Part shown: piece after piece, positions 25,819 to 34,348 of the stretch
Position numbering within the stretch: the stretch's first letter is position 1
Layout: the number at the start of each line of letters is the position of its first letter
NCBI GenBank assembly: GCA_965221075.1
Contig: OZ244865.1
Location: 1,116,001 to 1,180,000 of the forward strand
Source: UBA2970 sp965221075
GTDB lineage: Bacteria > Verrucomicrobiota > Verrucomicrobiia > Limisphaerales > AAA164-E04
Length of the DNA stretch: 64,000 bases
Direction: 5' to 3'
The notes under the pieces: model-generated
What the model was told of the DNA's origin: nothing
The model's input: the letters and a program-made list of their open reading frames with translations, nothing else
The model's database searches: none
Position numbers and translations under genes: made by a program

Positions 25819-26878
25819 CGCCGTAGCTGTAGAACCGGTAGCGCCTGCGCATGGCCTCCTGGTAGGCCCGGCGAAGGAGGGGGATGCCGTCCAGATCGCC
25901 GGGGCTGGCGAAGGCGCTGGCCAGGAGGAGCAGGCTGGAGCGGGGCAGGTGGAAGTTGGTCAGGAGGGAGTCGGTCCCCCGGAACGTCCAGGGAGGATGG
26001 ACAAACAGCCTGGTGCGGCCCTCCCCGGGGAGGAACGATCTGCCGTCCTCCGAGACCCGGGACTCCAGCGCCCTCAGGGTGGTGGTTCCCACCGCGACGA
26101 TGCGGCGGCCCTGCTCCCTCGCCTCGTTGAGGACCTGGGCGGTGGCCTCGGGAAGCAGGAACCGCTCCTGGTGCATCCGGTGGTCGGCGACGCGCTTGCT
26201 CCGTATGGGCGCGAAGGTCCCGGCTCCGATGTGCAGGGTGAGGGGGACCACCTCGTGCCCCCGGCTGCGGAGCCTTTCCAGGAATTCCTCGCTGAAGTGC
26301 AGTCCCGCGGTCGGGGCGGCCACCGATCCCGGATGCCGGGCGTAGACCGTCTGGTAGCGGTCGGCGTCCTCCGGCAGAGGCCCGGAAGGACGATCGATGT
26401 AGGGGGGGAGCGGCACCTGGCCGTAGCTCTCCCATCCGTCCATGGGGCCCTCGAACTGCAGCAGGAAGAGCCCCCCGTCCTCCCGTCCCACGGTTCGGAA
26501 TCCGAGCTCGGTTCCGTCCCCGCTGCGGGAATCCACCACGGAGGCCCTGGTGCCGGGAGCCATCTTGCGGCCCGGCCGCAGCATGGCCTGCCACCGGCCT
26601 GGAGCCCTTTCCTCCAGAAGCAGCGCCTCGATGGGGGCCTGATCCCCCTCCCGCCGTGCGAGGAGGCGGGCCGGGAGGACCCGGGTGTCGTTGATCACCA
26701 GGACATCCCCCTCGCCAAGCAGCCTGCCGAGATCCCGGAACCGGTGGTGCTCCAGGGCGCCGCTCCGGCGATCCACCAGCATCAGCCGAGAGCCGTGCCT
26801 CGTCCTCAGGGGACTCCGGGCGATGAGCTCCTCGGGCAGCTGATAGTCGAATTCCCCCAGTTCCAGCTGTTCTTCCAT
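25799..26878 (-). CDS. queA: S-adenosylmethionine:tRNA ribosyltransferase-isomerase
   Basis: QueA transfers and isomerises the ribosyl part of S-adenosylmethionine to preQ1 at position 34 of tRNA, giving epoxyqueuosine. The 359-residue product starts with EFDYQLPEELIARSPL and RHGSRLMLVDR, then GDVLVINDTRVLPARL, the central VYARHPGSVAAPTAGLHFSEEFL and THIGAGTF-type string LTLHIGAGTFAPIRS, and ends with RRRYRFYSYGDAMFL, all diagnostic. The ATG at 26878 is chosen as the start of the conserved domain; the frame runs open 97 codons further without similarity. It forms a likely two-gene operon with the overlapping RibD-like gene and diverges from the dcw cluster. It supplies the queuosine that gluQ would glutamylate. 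Confidence 0.97.
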   Translation of the reverse strand: MEEQLELGEFDYQLPEELIARSPLRTRHGSRLMLVDRRSGALEHHRFRDLGRLLGEGDVLVINDTRVLPARLLARREGDQAPIEALLLEERAPGRWQAMLRPGRKMAPGTRASVVDSRSGDGTELGFRTVGREDGGLFLLQFEGPMDGWESYGQVPLPPYIDRPSGPLPEDADRYQTVYARHPGSVAAPTAGLHFSEEFLERLRSRGHEVVPLTLHIGAGTFAPIRSKRVADHRMHQERFLLPEATAQVLNEAREQGRRIVAVGTTTLRALESRVSEDGRSFLPGEGRTRLFVHPPWTFRGTDSLLTNFHLPRSSLLLLASAFASPGDLDGIPLLRRAYQEAMRRRYRFYSYGDAMFLR

Positions 26879-27257
26879 CGCCGACCGGAATCTGCGCCGA
26901 AGGCTAGCGCAGCCCGGAAGCCCGGGGGAAGGGAATCCGGCCCCGCAGGGCCTCGCCATCCTGGAGCCGGCCCTGCTTGCGCGGCTGTTCCGGCGGATCG
27001 GCCATTCTTCTGCGGGCCGGTCCCGGCTGTTCCGGTTTCCGCCTGGGGGTCGCCGGCCCTTCTGTCCAGCCGTGGAAAACCGGATGGCCGGCGCCGCCAA
27101 GGCTGCGGCAGCGGCCTTCCAGATGCCCGGTTTGCGGCCGGAGATCGTCCCGGGCCGCCGCTTCTCCACGGTTCCCCCCGGCTGGAGGGCGTGGGCGGGG
27201 GGGATCCGGGGGTGGCGGTTGAAGCGGACCTGGAAATGGGGTACTAGTCACAGGTCG
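26879..27257. other. Divergent intergenic region upstream of the dcw cluster
   Basis: About 380 bases between queA (leftward) and the MraZ operator. GC-rich with no recognisable gene. It probably holds the queA promoter and upstream elements of the dcw promoter; no convincing hexamers could be assigned by eye. The sequence becomes visibly richer in A and T at its right end, where the operator begins. Confidence 0.45.
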
Positions 27258-27317
27258 GTGGGGGAAAGTGTATTGAAGTGGAGGAAAGTGTTGCGATGTA
27301 GGGGATTGTATGGTGGG
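27258..27317 (+). promoter_or_regulatory. Six-unit 10-bp periodic operator, probable MraZ binding region
   Basis: Six contiguous 10-bp units each start with GTG or GTA, at 27258, 27268, 27278, 27288, 27298 and 27308. The odd units are G-rich (GTGGGGGAAA, GTGGAGGAAA, GTAGGGGATT) and the even ones less so, giving a 20-bp superperiod. In E. coli, MraZ binds direct repeats of a TGGGN core at 10-bp spacing upstream of its own gene; this array has the same period and sits at the same place. It overlaps the mraZ ribosome site (AGGGGA, 27300-27305) and start codon (27310). MraZ autoregulation of the whole dcw operon is inferred. Confidence 0.7.
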
Positions 27318-27837
27318 ATCGCCCACGGACCAGCCGCCGCATCAGATGCCCGAAGGGATCCAGAGCCAGAACCAGCCCCTGTTCTTCGGCTCGACCTATG
27401 AGTTCGGCATCGACGGCAAGCGGCGGGTGCAGTTCCCCTCCAAGTGGCGGAGGATGCTCGACGCGGAGAAGCCCTCGGTGGTCCTGGTGGCGTGGCGCTG
27501 CGGGCTGGGCCGGCCTCCGTGCCTGCAGGGACTCCTGCCCCGGCAGCTGATGGAGATGCAGAGGCACCTTAGCCAGCTGCCCTTCAACGATCCGGCCACC
27601 CAGTCGGTGCTCCGCAACCTGGGCGCCGACATGGAGCTGCTGGAGCTGGACAAGGGCAACCGGATCTGCCTGCCCGAGGGACTGGCCAGGAAGGCGTCTC
27701 TGGACGACAAGGCCCTTCTGGTGGGCACCGTCAACACCTTCCAGATCTGGAACCCGGACTCCTACCGGGAGATCCACCGGGACGACCAGAGGGTCTTCGA
27801 GATGGGGATGGAGCAGGTGAAGATCTACGTCTCATGA
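27310..27837 (+). CDS. mraZ: Transcriptional regulator MraZ
   Basis: MraZ is a ring-forming DNA-binding repressor of the dcw operon. The 175-residue product has two AbrB-like halves: the first with FFGSTYEFGIDGKRRVQFPSKWRR (about 26-48), the second with ELDKGNRICLPEGLARKASLDDKALLVGTVNTFQIW (about 116-152). It is longer than E. coli MraZ (152 residues) because of an N-terminal extension of about 25 polar residues and a longer link between halves. The ATG at 27310 lies inside the periodic operator and has AGGGGA four bases upstream. A shorter start at the second methionine (residue 13) is possible. It overlaps the next gene by 4 bases. First gene of the dcw cluster; identification is firm. Confidence 0.92.
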   Translation: MVGSPTDQPPHQMPEGIQSQNQPLFFGSTYEFGIDGKRRVQFPSKWRRMLDAEKPSVVLVAWRCGLGRPPCLQGLLPRQLMEMQRHLSQLPFNDPATQSVLRNLGADMELLELDKGNRICLPEGLARKASLDDKALLVGTVNTFQIWNPDSYREIHRDDQRVFEMGMEQVKIYVS

Positions 27838-28208
27838 AGGGCTTCCGGGAGAAGGATCGGTTCACGGACTGGGAGGAGTTCGGGGATCTGCCTGTCTCCC
27901 GGAGCGAGTTCATCGTCGAGCCCGAGGAGGAGGCAAGGGATGGCGGCCCGGGATCCCCGCCGGCCGATCACATCGAGATGTTCCTCCGCAAGGGGAGGAG
28001 CGGCGGTTTCGAGGTTCCCGAGGACTTCAAGGTGGCGTGCAACGACCTGTACGACCTCCATCCGCAGCCGAAGAAGAACTGGACCGGCATGGCGATGGAG
28101 GGCCGCTACCGGCACCACGCCGGCGGCGGCTGGATGCGCCGGATCCTCGCCGCGGCGGGCGCGGCGATGCGCTGGGCGACAGGAGTCCTGGCAGGCAGAA
28201 GACGGTAG
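27834..28208 (+). CDS. Hypothetical protein between mraZ and rsmH
   Basis: 124-residue protein not recognised as any named family. It is hydrophilic and acidic at the N terminus (FTDWEEFGDLP, FIVEPEEEARDG), has a central RKGRSGGFEVPEDFKVACNDLYDLHPQPKKNW segment, and ends in a basic, alanine-rich helix (RRILAAAGAAMRWATGVLAGRRR) that could be amphipathic and membrane-associated. The start overlaps the mraZ stop in ATGA and rsmH begins 15 bases after its stop, so it is embedded in the operon. Retention between two highly conserved genes argues that it is real. A division- or wall-related role is only guilt by association. Confidence 0.7.
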   Translation: MKGFREKDRFTDWEEFGDLPVSRSEFIVEPEEEARDGGPGSPPADHIEMFLRKGRSGGFEVPEDFKVACNDLYDLHPQPKKNWTGMAMEGRYRHHAGGGWMRRILAAAGAAMRWATGVLAGRRR

Positions 28209-28223
28209 GGGAGCTGCTGGCGT

Positions 28224-29099
28224 GTGCCCTCTTTCCACCATGTCCCGGTTCTCCTCGAGCCGGCGCTGCGGCACCTCAGGCCCGCCCCGGGGGATCGGTT
28301 CCTGGATGCCACCCTGGGAGGGGGGGGCCACGCCGAGGCGCTGCTCCGGATCCTCGGGAAGGGCGGCTGCCTGCTGGGATGCGACAGGGATCCCGAGGCG
28401 GTCGAGGCGGCCCGGGAGCGGCTTGGGCGCCTCGGAGCCAGGATCGAGATCCGCCAGGCCGACTTCGCCCGGGCGGGGGAATGGATTCCCAAGGCGAGCC
28501 TGGACGGCATCCTCCTGGATCTGGGCGTCAGCTCCCACCAGCTCGACCAGGCGGAGCGGGGATTCAGCTTCAGCCGGGACGGCCCCCTGGACATGCGCAT
28601 GGATCCGGGCCTGGAGCGCACCGCTGCCGACCTGGTCAACGATCTTCCGGCCGAGGAGCTGGCGGGGATCCTCTACCGATACGGAGGGGAGCGACGGTCC
28701 CGGAGGCTGGCCCGGGCCGTCGCGGAGCATCGGAGCAGGCAGCGGATCGAGCGCACGGTGGAACTTGCGGAACTGATCCAGAGGGCGCTGCCCGGCCGGG
28801 GCAGGATCCATCCGGCCACCCGGGCCTTCCAGGCGCTGCGCATGGCGGTCAACCGGGAGATCGAGAGCCTGGAGGAGGGGCTGGCGGTCCTGGGCGGGCT
28901 GCTGCGTCCCGGAGGGCGGATGGCGGTGATCTCCTTCCACTCGGAGGAGTGCCGCAGGGTCAAGCGCTACGGAGACGGAGAGAAGGGCAGGGGGATGGAA
29001 TGGGTGGCGCGCAAGGCCGTCAGGGCCGCTCCAGAGGAGATCCGGGCCAATTCCCGGTCCCGGAGCGCCCGGCTGCGGGTGCTGGAGCGGAGCCGGTGA
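28224..29099 (+). CDS. rsmH: 16S rRNA (cytosine1402-N4)-methyltransferase
   Basis: RsmH (MraW) methylates N4 of C1402 in 16S rRNA using S-adenosylmethionine. The 291-residue product starts at GTG 28224 with AGGGGAG about 10 bases upstream, and carries HHVPVLLEPALRHL, the SAM-binding DATLGGGGHAEALL, the LLDLGVSSHQLDQAERGFSFSRDGPLDMRMD signature, and IHPATRAFQALRMAVNREIESLEEGL. The C-terminal motif usually read as SFHSLEDR is altered to SFHSEECRRVKR, and the end is shorter than in E. coli (313 residues). Activity is still likely because the SAM-binding and substrate loops are intact. It sits in its conserved position near the 5' end of dcw. Confidence 0.95.
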   Translation: MPSFHHVPVLLEPALRHLRPAPGDRFLDATLGGGGHAEALLRILGKGGCLLGCDRDPEAVEAARERLGRLGARIEIRQADFARAGEWIPKASLDGILLDLGVSSHQLDQAERGFSFSRDGPLDMRMDPGLERTAADLVNDLPAEELAGILYRYGGERRSRRLARAVAEHRSRQRIERTVELAELIQRALPGRGRIHPATRAFQALRMAVNREIESLEEGLAVLGGLLRPGGRMAVISFHSEECRRVKRYGDGEKGRGMEWVARKAVRAAPEEIRANSRSRSARLRVLERSR

Positions 29100-29110
29100 G
29101 GGAGGAGCGG

Positions 29111-29509
29111 ATGGAGAACGGCAGGAAAGGCGAGCGGATGGTGCGGGTGGTCCTGGTCCTGGCCATCGCGCTCAGCGGCTTCGTGGGGCTCAGCAGCGTG
29201 GTCTACCTCTGGCAGAAGAACCAGAACTACTCCCTGGGCAAGAGGATCCGCAGCCTGGAGCTGGAGCATGCCCGCCTGGAGCGCCGGAACGAGCGACTCC
29301 GGCAGGACTACGCCTTCCACTCCTCGCCCCCGGAGCTGGCCCAGCGGATCGCGGATCTGGGCCTGGACATGGGCGAGCCCGAGCCCGGCCAGATCCTCCG
29401 CATCGGCGGAAGCGGCTGGAGGGAGTCCCTCGGGGAGGAGGGCGGCTCCGGGCCCGGAGCCGCGGACCGAAGCCGCCGCCGGGCCTCCGGAGGAGAGGAG
29501 GAGCGTTGA
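29111..29509 (+). CDS. ftsL: FtsL-like septum protein
   Basis: 132-residue bitopic protein in the position of ftsL, between rsmH and ftsI. A single membrane segment (about 11-33, VRVVLVLAIALSGFVGLSSVVYL) is followed by a short coiled coil (about 38-66, KRIRSLELEHARLERRNERLRQ), the typical FtsL/DivIC layout. FtsL binds FtsB and FtsQ in the periplasm and helps activate FtsWI. The C-terminal 45 residues are polar and low complexity. The ATG at 29111 has GGAGG five bases upstream; a GTG at 29096 overlapping the rsmH stop is an alternative. FtsL is poorly conserved, so the call rests on topology and location. Confidence 0.75.
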   Translation: MENGRKGERMVRVVLVLAIALSGFVGLSSVVYLWQKNQNYSLGKRIRSLELEHARLERRNERLRQDYAFHSSPPELAQRIADLGLDMGEPEPGQILRIGGSGWRESLGEEGGSGPGAADRSRRRASGGEEER

Positions 29510-31383
29510 ACGCCCGCTGCCAGGTGCGCCGGCTCTGCCTCCTGGGCCTGCTGCTGCTCTCCTGCTTCGGCCTGCTCGCCTACCGGCTGGTCGACATCCA
29601 GTGGTTCCGCCACGAGGATCTCGAGCACCGCGCCGCGCGGATGACCGAGCGGGTCGACGTCAAGGCCGCTCCCCGGGGGAGCATCTACGACCGCAACGGC
29701 AAGATCCTGGCCGGCACCGAGCCGATCCGGATCCTTTGCGCCGATCCCTCCCGGATCGGGAAGTACTACCGGCCCCTGGGCAAGGCGCTGGCGGCCTACC
29801 TGGGCCGGGACGAGGAGGAGATGGTGGAGCGGCTCAGGCCCGAGGTGAAGCCCGGCCCGGACGGCAGGCCGCGGATCGATCCCCACCACCGCCTGGGCGT
29901 CTCCCTCACCGACGGCGAGTGGGCCGAGCTCAGGGACCGCCTGGCCGGCCTGAGCGTGGCGGGAGAGGACTCCCTGCCCGAGGAGGAGCGCCGCTTCATC
30001 GAAAGGATGCGCCGCAAGGCCATCTTCACCGAGCCGGTGGACAGCATCCGCCGCACCTACAGCAACGGGGATCTGGCCGCCCACGTGCTGGGGCACGTCC
30101 AGCCCCGGGAGAAGATCGTGAAGGGGGACCTGATCTACTACCTCGAGGGCCAGACCGGGGTGGAGGCCAGGTTCGACGACAAGCTCCAGGGGATCCCGGG
30201 ATGGCGGCGGACCGAGCGGGACGGGCGCTACCGGGAGGTGGTCCACTTCCGCAGCATGGACGTGGAGCCCAGGAAGGGTCTGGACCTCCACCTGACCCTG
30301 GACATCCAGGTCCAGGGGATCGTCGAGGAGGAGCTGGCCAAGGGAGTGCGGCGCTCCCGGCCGGAGGCGGCCACGGTGATCGTGATGGTCCCGGGCACCG
30401 GCGAGATCCTGGCCCTGGCCAACCATCCCACCTTCCATCCGGGACGCTACAGCGAATCCCCCCTGGACCACCTGCGCAACCGGGCGGTCAGCGACCAGTA
30501 CGAGCCGGGCTCCACCTTCAAGACCCTCTCCATCGCCGCGGCCATCTCCGAGGACATCGTGGATCTGGACACCCAGGTCTACTGCGAGGAGGGATCGGTC
30601 GAGTTCATGGGGGTGGAGCTGACCGACGATCATCCCATGGGGCTGATCACCGTCCAGGAGGTGATCCAGAAGTCCTCCAACATCGGCGCCTTCAAGATCG
30701 CCCGCGTACTCGGGCAGGACAGGCTCTACCGGTCGCTCAGGCAGTTCGGGATCGGGGAGCCCACCGGGATCCCGCTTCCCGCCGAGGCCTCGGGACGCCT
30801 GCGCACCCTCGGTCAGTGGTCGGGCACCTCGATCTCCCGGGTGCCGATCGGCTACGAGGTGGCGGTCACCCCCCTGCAGATCACCATGGCCATGGCCGCG
30901 CTGGCCAACGACGGCTGGCTGATGCGCCCCCTGATCGTCCATTCCCTGGTGGACGAGTCGGGAGCCGAGATCGAGCCCTTCGTTCCGGAGCGGATCCGGC
31001 AGGTGGTCTCCTCGGAGGTGGCCCGGACGATGATCCGGGCGATGGCCACGGTGGTGGAGCCGGGAGGCACCGCCCTCCTGGCCCGGATGGACTTCCACCG
31101 GGTGGCGGGCAAGACCGGGACCGCCAGGAAGTACGTCCCCAACGAGGGCTACAGCAAGAGCCGCTACTACGCCTCGTTCATCGGCTTCTTCCCCGCCGAG
31201 GATCCCCAGGTCCTGATATCGGTGATCTTCGACGATCCCAAGGACAGCATCTACGGCGGCATGGTGGCCGGGCCGGTCTTCTCCCGGATCGCCGGCAAGC
31301 TGACCAACTACCTCGACATCCCCCCCTCGCCCCGCCCGGTCTACACGCAGAGGATTCCGGCCCGGGATCCCCAGTGGGAATGA
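29506..31383 (+). CDS. ftsI: Peptidoglycan transpeptidase FtsI (PBP3)
   Basis: Class B penicillin-binding protein that cross-links septal peptidoglycan in complex with FtsW. The 625-residue product has one N-terminal membrane segment (about 10-27), the dimerisation-domain string RGSIYDRNGKILAGTEP, and the transpeptidase motifs S336-T-F-K339, S390-S-N392 and K536-T-G-T539. No C-terminal PASTA domains are present. It starts at TTG 29506 overlapping the ftsL stop, with GGAGGAGAGGAGG just before, so translation is probably coupled. The C-terminal tail is short. murE follows after 4 bases. Identification as the dcw-linked class B PBP is secure. Confidence 0.95.
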   Translation: MNARCQVRRLCLLGLLLLSCFGLLAYRLVDIQWFRHEDLEHRAARMTERVDVKAAPRGSIYDRNGKILAGTEPIRILCADPSRIGKYYRPLGKALAAYLGRDEEEMVERLRPEVKPGPDGRPRIDPHHRLGVSLTDGEWAELRDRLAGLSVAGEDSLPEEERRFIERMRRKAIFTEPVDSIRRTYSNGDLAAHVLGHVQPREKIVKGDLIYYLEGQTGVEARFDDKLQGIPGWRRTERDGRYREVVHFRSMDVEPRKGLDLHLTLDIQVQGIVEEELAKGVRRSRPEAATVIVMVPGTGEILALANHPTFHPGRYSESPLDHLRNRAVSDQYEPGSTFKTLSIAAAISEDIVDLDTQVYCEEGSVEFMGVELTDDHPMGLITVQEVIQKSSNIGAFKIARVLGQDRLYRSLRQFGIGEPTGIPLPAEASGRLRTLGQWSGTSISRVPIGYEVAVTPLQITMAMAALANDGWLMRPLIVHSLVDESGAEIEPFVPERIRQVVSSEVARTMIRAMATVVEPGGTALLARMDFHRVAGKTGTARKYVPNEGYSKSRYYASFIGFFPAEDPQVLISVIFDDPKDSIYGGMVAGPVFSRIAGKLTNYLDIPPSPRPVYTQRIPARDPQWE

Positions 31384-31387
31384 ATCG

Positions 31388-32896
31388 ATGAAGCGACCGC
31401 TGTCCAGCCTGCTCGACGAGATTTCGGGGTACCGCCTGCAGGGCAGGGTGTCGGTCCCGGTGACCGGGATCACCGCCGATTCCAGGAGGGTGGAGCCGGG
31501 GATGATCTTCGTGGCCGTTCCGGGATACCAGCAGGACGGGATTCTCTATGCCGAGGAGGCGATCTTCCGGGGAGCCAGGGTGATCGTGAGCTCTCCCGGG
31601 GCGATGGAGCCGGATCCCCGCATCACCCTGATGGAGGTGGAGGACGCCCGGATGGCCCTCTCGGCGCTGGCCGCGGCCTGGCACGGCCATCCCTCGCGCT
31701 CCCTGGACGTCGCCGGGATCACCGGGACCAACGGCAAGACCAGCGTCTCCTTCATCGTGCGGCACCTGCTCAAGTGGCACGGGATCGGCTGCGGACTGAT
31801 CGGAACGGTCCGCTACGAGATCGGGGGCAGGAGCATGCCCTCCCGGCGCACCACCCCGGACGCGGCGGAGCTGCAGGGCATGCTCCGGGAGATCCGCCGG
31901 GCGGGGGGGACCAAGGTGGTGATGGAGACGAGCTCCCACGCCCTGATGCAGGGAAGGGTGGCCGACGTCCGCTTCCGGGTCGGGACCTTCACCAACCTGA
32001 GCCGGGACCACCTCGACTACCACCAGGACATGGACTCCTACTACCGGGCCAAGCGGAACCTGTTCCAGTACCTGGCCCGCGGTGGAAGGGACCCGGTGGC
32101 GGTGATCAACACCGACGACGCCTGGGGAAGGAGGCTGCGCGAGGAGATCGACGGGGCGCGGATCTTGGGATTCGGCAGGGATCCCCGGCACCGGCCCCAG
32201 TTCCTGTGCCAGGAGGCCAGCGTCGGCCGGCACGGGATCCGGTTCCGGCTCCTGGCCCGGGGCGGGCGGCATGCCCTGGAGATCCCGCTGGTGGGGGAGT
32301 ACAACCTGGAGAACAGCCTGGCGGGCATCGCCACGGCCGTCTCCCTGGGCGTTCCCCTCGACTCGATGGCCGAGGCGCTCGCCTGCCTGCCGCCGGCGCC
32401 CGGGCGCCTGGAGGCGGTGGACGCGGGCCAGCCCTTCTCGGTGTTCATCGACTACGCCCACACCCCCGACGCGCTGGAGCGGGTGCTGGGATCGCTGCGG
32501 GAGCTGGGCTTCGGGCGCATCCACCTGCTCTTCGGCTGCGGGGGCAACCGGGACGAGGGCAAGCGCCCCCTGATGGGGGAGGTGGCCTCCAGGATGGCCG
32601 ACCGGGTCTGGATCACCAGCGACAACTCCCGGTACGAGGACCCGGAGCGGATCGCCGAGCAGATCGCCGGGGGCATGGAGTCCCCTCCGGATCGTGTGGA
32701 GCTGGACCGGCAGGCGGCGATCGAGGGGATCCTGGCCGAGGCCGGGGACGAGGACGTGGTCCTTATCGCCGGAAAGGGCCACGAGACCAGCCAGGAGATT
32801 GAAGGGGCCATCTTTCCCTTCGAGGACCGGTTCTACGCCCGGAGGGCGCTGGAGCGGCTCGGGCACGGAGCGATGGCGGCCTGCAAGGCGGGATGA
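31388..32896 (+). CDS. murE: UDP-MurNAc-L-Ala-D-Glu:meso-diaminopimelate ligase
   Basis: Cytoplasmic Mur ligase adding the third stem residue. The 502-residue protein has the three Mur domains: N-terminal UDP-binding (about 1-100), central ATP-binding with G113-T-N-G-K-T118, and C-terminal domain with FIDYAHTPDALERVL and LLFGCGGNRDEGKRP. The amino-acid specificity loop reads D412-N-S-R415 where meso-DAP enzymes normally have DNPR; the arginine that contacts the DAP carboxylate is kept while proline is replaced by serine. Meso-DAP is therefore the expected substrate, as in most Gram-negative bacteria. The carbamylated lysine region (HLDYHQDMDSYYRAK) is intact. It overlaps murF by 4 bases. Confidence 0.96.
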   Translation: MKRPLSSLLDEISGYRLQGRVSVPVTGITADSRRVEPGMIFVAVPGYQQDGILYAEEAIFRGARVIVSSPGAMEPDPRITLMEVEDARMALSALAAAWHGHPSRSLDVAGITGTNGKTSVSFIVRHLLKWHGIGCGLIGTVRYEIGGRSMPSRRTTPDAAELQGMLREIRRAGGTKVVMETSSHALMQGRVADVRFRVGTFTNLSRDHLDYHQDMDSYYRAKRNLFQYLARGGRDPVAVINTDDAWGRRLREEIDGARILGFGRDPRHRPQFLCQEASVGRHGIRFRLLARGGRHALEIPLVGEYNLENSLAGIATAVSLGVPLDSMAEALACLPPAPGRLEAVDAGQPFSVFIDYAHTPDALERVLGSLRELGFGRIHLLFGCGGNRDEGKRPLMGEVASRMADRVWITSDNSRYEDPERIAEQIAGGMESPPDRVELDRQAAIEGILAEAGDEDVVLIAGKGHETSQEIEGAIFPFEDRFYARRALERLGHGAMAACKAG

Positions 32897-34329
32897 GCGA
32901 TCCCATGGAGCTGGGCTTCGTGGCCCGGGCCACCGGGGGGCGGCTCCGCCATGCCGGTCCCGGGGACCGGGTCCGCCGGATCTGCACCGACTCCCGCAAG
33001 GTGGAGGAAGGCGACCTGTTCGTGGCGCTCAGGGGGGAGCGCTTCGACGCCCACGACTTCCTGGACGCCTCCATCGGGCGCCGAGCCGCCGCCTCGCTGG
33101 TGGACCGTCCTCCCGGGGACGGCTCCCTTCCCCACGTGCTGGTGGACGACACCCGCAGGGCCCTGGGAAGGCTGGCCCGCGCCTGGCGCCGCCGCTTCGG
33201 CCTGCCGGTGGTGGCCATCACCGGATCCAACGGCAAGACCACCACCCGGGAGTTCCTCCGCACCCTCCTCTCGCCGCTGGGGAAGGTGGCCGCCAGCCCC
33301 GCCAGCTTCAACAACGACGTCGGCGTGCCCCTCTCCCTGCTGCAGCTGGACCGGGAGAGCCGGGCCGGGGTCTTCGAGGTGGGAACCAACCACCCCGGCG
33401 AGATCCGGAGCCTGACGCGCCTGGTGGAGCCGGACTTCGGCATCCTCACCTTCGTGGGGCGCAGCCATCTGGAGCACTTCGGAACGGTGGAGGCGGTAGC
33501 CGAGGAGAAGGCGGCCCTGGGCGAGGAGCTGCGGCCGGAGGGGACCCTCCTGGTCAACGGGGACATCCCCCTCCTGGATCGGGTGGTCTCCCGGGTCTCG
33601 GCCCGGGTGGTGACGGTGGGAACCGGAGAGTCCTGCGACTGGCGCATCCGGACCTGGAGGCACCGCAGGGGGGGGATGGACTTCGAGCTGGACTCCGGGG
33701 AGTGGGGAGGAGAGCGCTCCTTCGCCCTGAACGTGCTGGGGGAGCACCACCTGATCAACGCGGCGCTGGCCCTGGCCGCCGCATGGCGCCTGGGCGTGGA
33801 GCCCGGAGACCTGGCCCGGCTCCTGGAGCAGTGCCGGGGGGAGCCGATGCGGCTGGAGTGGAAGGAACGGGCGGGAGTGGCGATCCTCGACGACAGCTAC
33901 AACGCCAACGCCGACTCCTCCATCGCGGCCCTGCGCACCCTGTCGGGAGTCCCGGCCCGGGGCTCGCGCTACTGCGTGATGGGGGAGATGGCGGAGCTGG
34001 GCGAGCACAGCGAGGTCCTGCACCGGGAGGTGGGCCGGGCCGCCGGAGACCTGGGCATCGACGGACTCTTCTCGGTGGGGCCCTGGGCCGGGGCCGTCCG
34101 GGAGGCGGCCGCCGCCGGAGGGGTGGCGGTGGCGGAGGCGCACGAGCGGTGGCCGGAGGCGGCCGCCTCGCTCCTGGACCGGCTCGAGGAAGGGGACGTG
34201 GTCCTGGTCAAGGGTTCGAGGAGCGCCCGCCTGGACCGGCTGGTGGATCACCTGGGCCGGTCGCTGGAGGGCCAGGAAGAGGGCGGTCCGCCGGGGTCCC
34301 CCGTCCGGACGGCGGACCTTATCCTTTGA
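32893..34329 (+). CDS. murF: UDP-MurNAc-tripeptide:D-alanyl-D-alanine ligase
   Basis: Final cytoplasmic Mur ligase, adding D-Ala-D-Ala to complete the pentapeptide. The 478-residue product has the N-terminal TDSRKVEEGDLFVALRGERFDAHDF, the P-loop ITG111-S-N-G-K-T, EVGTNHPGEI, and the C-terminal ILDDSYNANADSSIAALRTLS and VMGEMAELGEHS, all diagnostic of MurF. The ATG at 32893 overlaps the murE stop in ATGA. The next gene, mraY, starts 19 bases after the stop. Its substrate D-Ala-D-Ala would come from ddl in the same cluster. Confidence 0.97.
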   Translation: MSDPMELGFVARATGGRLRHAGPGDRVRRICTDSRKVEEGDLFVALRGERFDAHDFLDASIGRRAAASLVDRPPGDGSLPHVLVDDTRRALGRLARAWRRRFGLPVVAITGSNGKTTTREFLRTLLSPLGKVAASPASFNNDVGVPLSLLQLDRESRAGVFEVGTNHPGEIRSLTRLVEPDFGILTFVGRSHLEHFGTVEAVAEEKAALGEELRPEGTLLVNGDIPLLDRVVSRVSARVVTVGTGESCDWRIRTWRHRRGGMDFELDSGEWGGERSFALNVLGEHHLINAALALAAAWRLGVEPGDLARLLEQCRGEPMRLEWKERAGVAILDDSYNANADSSIAALRTLSGVPARGSRYCVMGEMAELGEHSEVLHREVGRAAGDLGIDGLFSVGPWAGAVREAAAAGGVAVAEAHERWPEAAASLLDRLEEGDVVLVKGSRSARLDRLVDHLGRSLEGQEEGGPPGSPVRTADLIL

Positions 34330-34348
34330 CGGGTCCGGGGAGGCGAGC

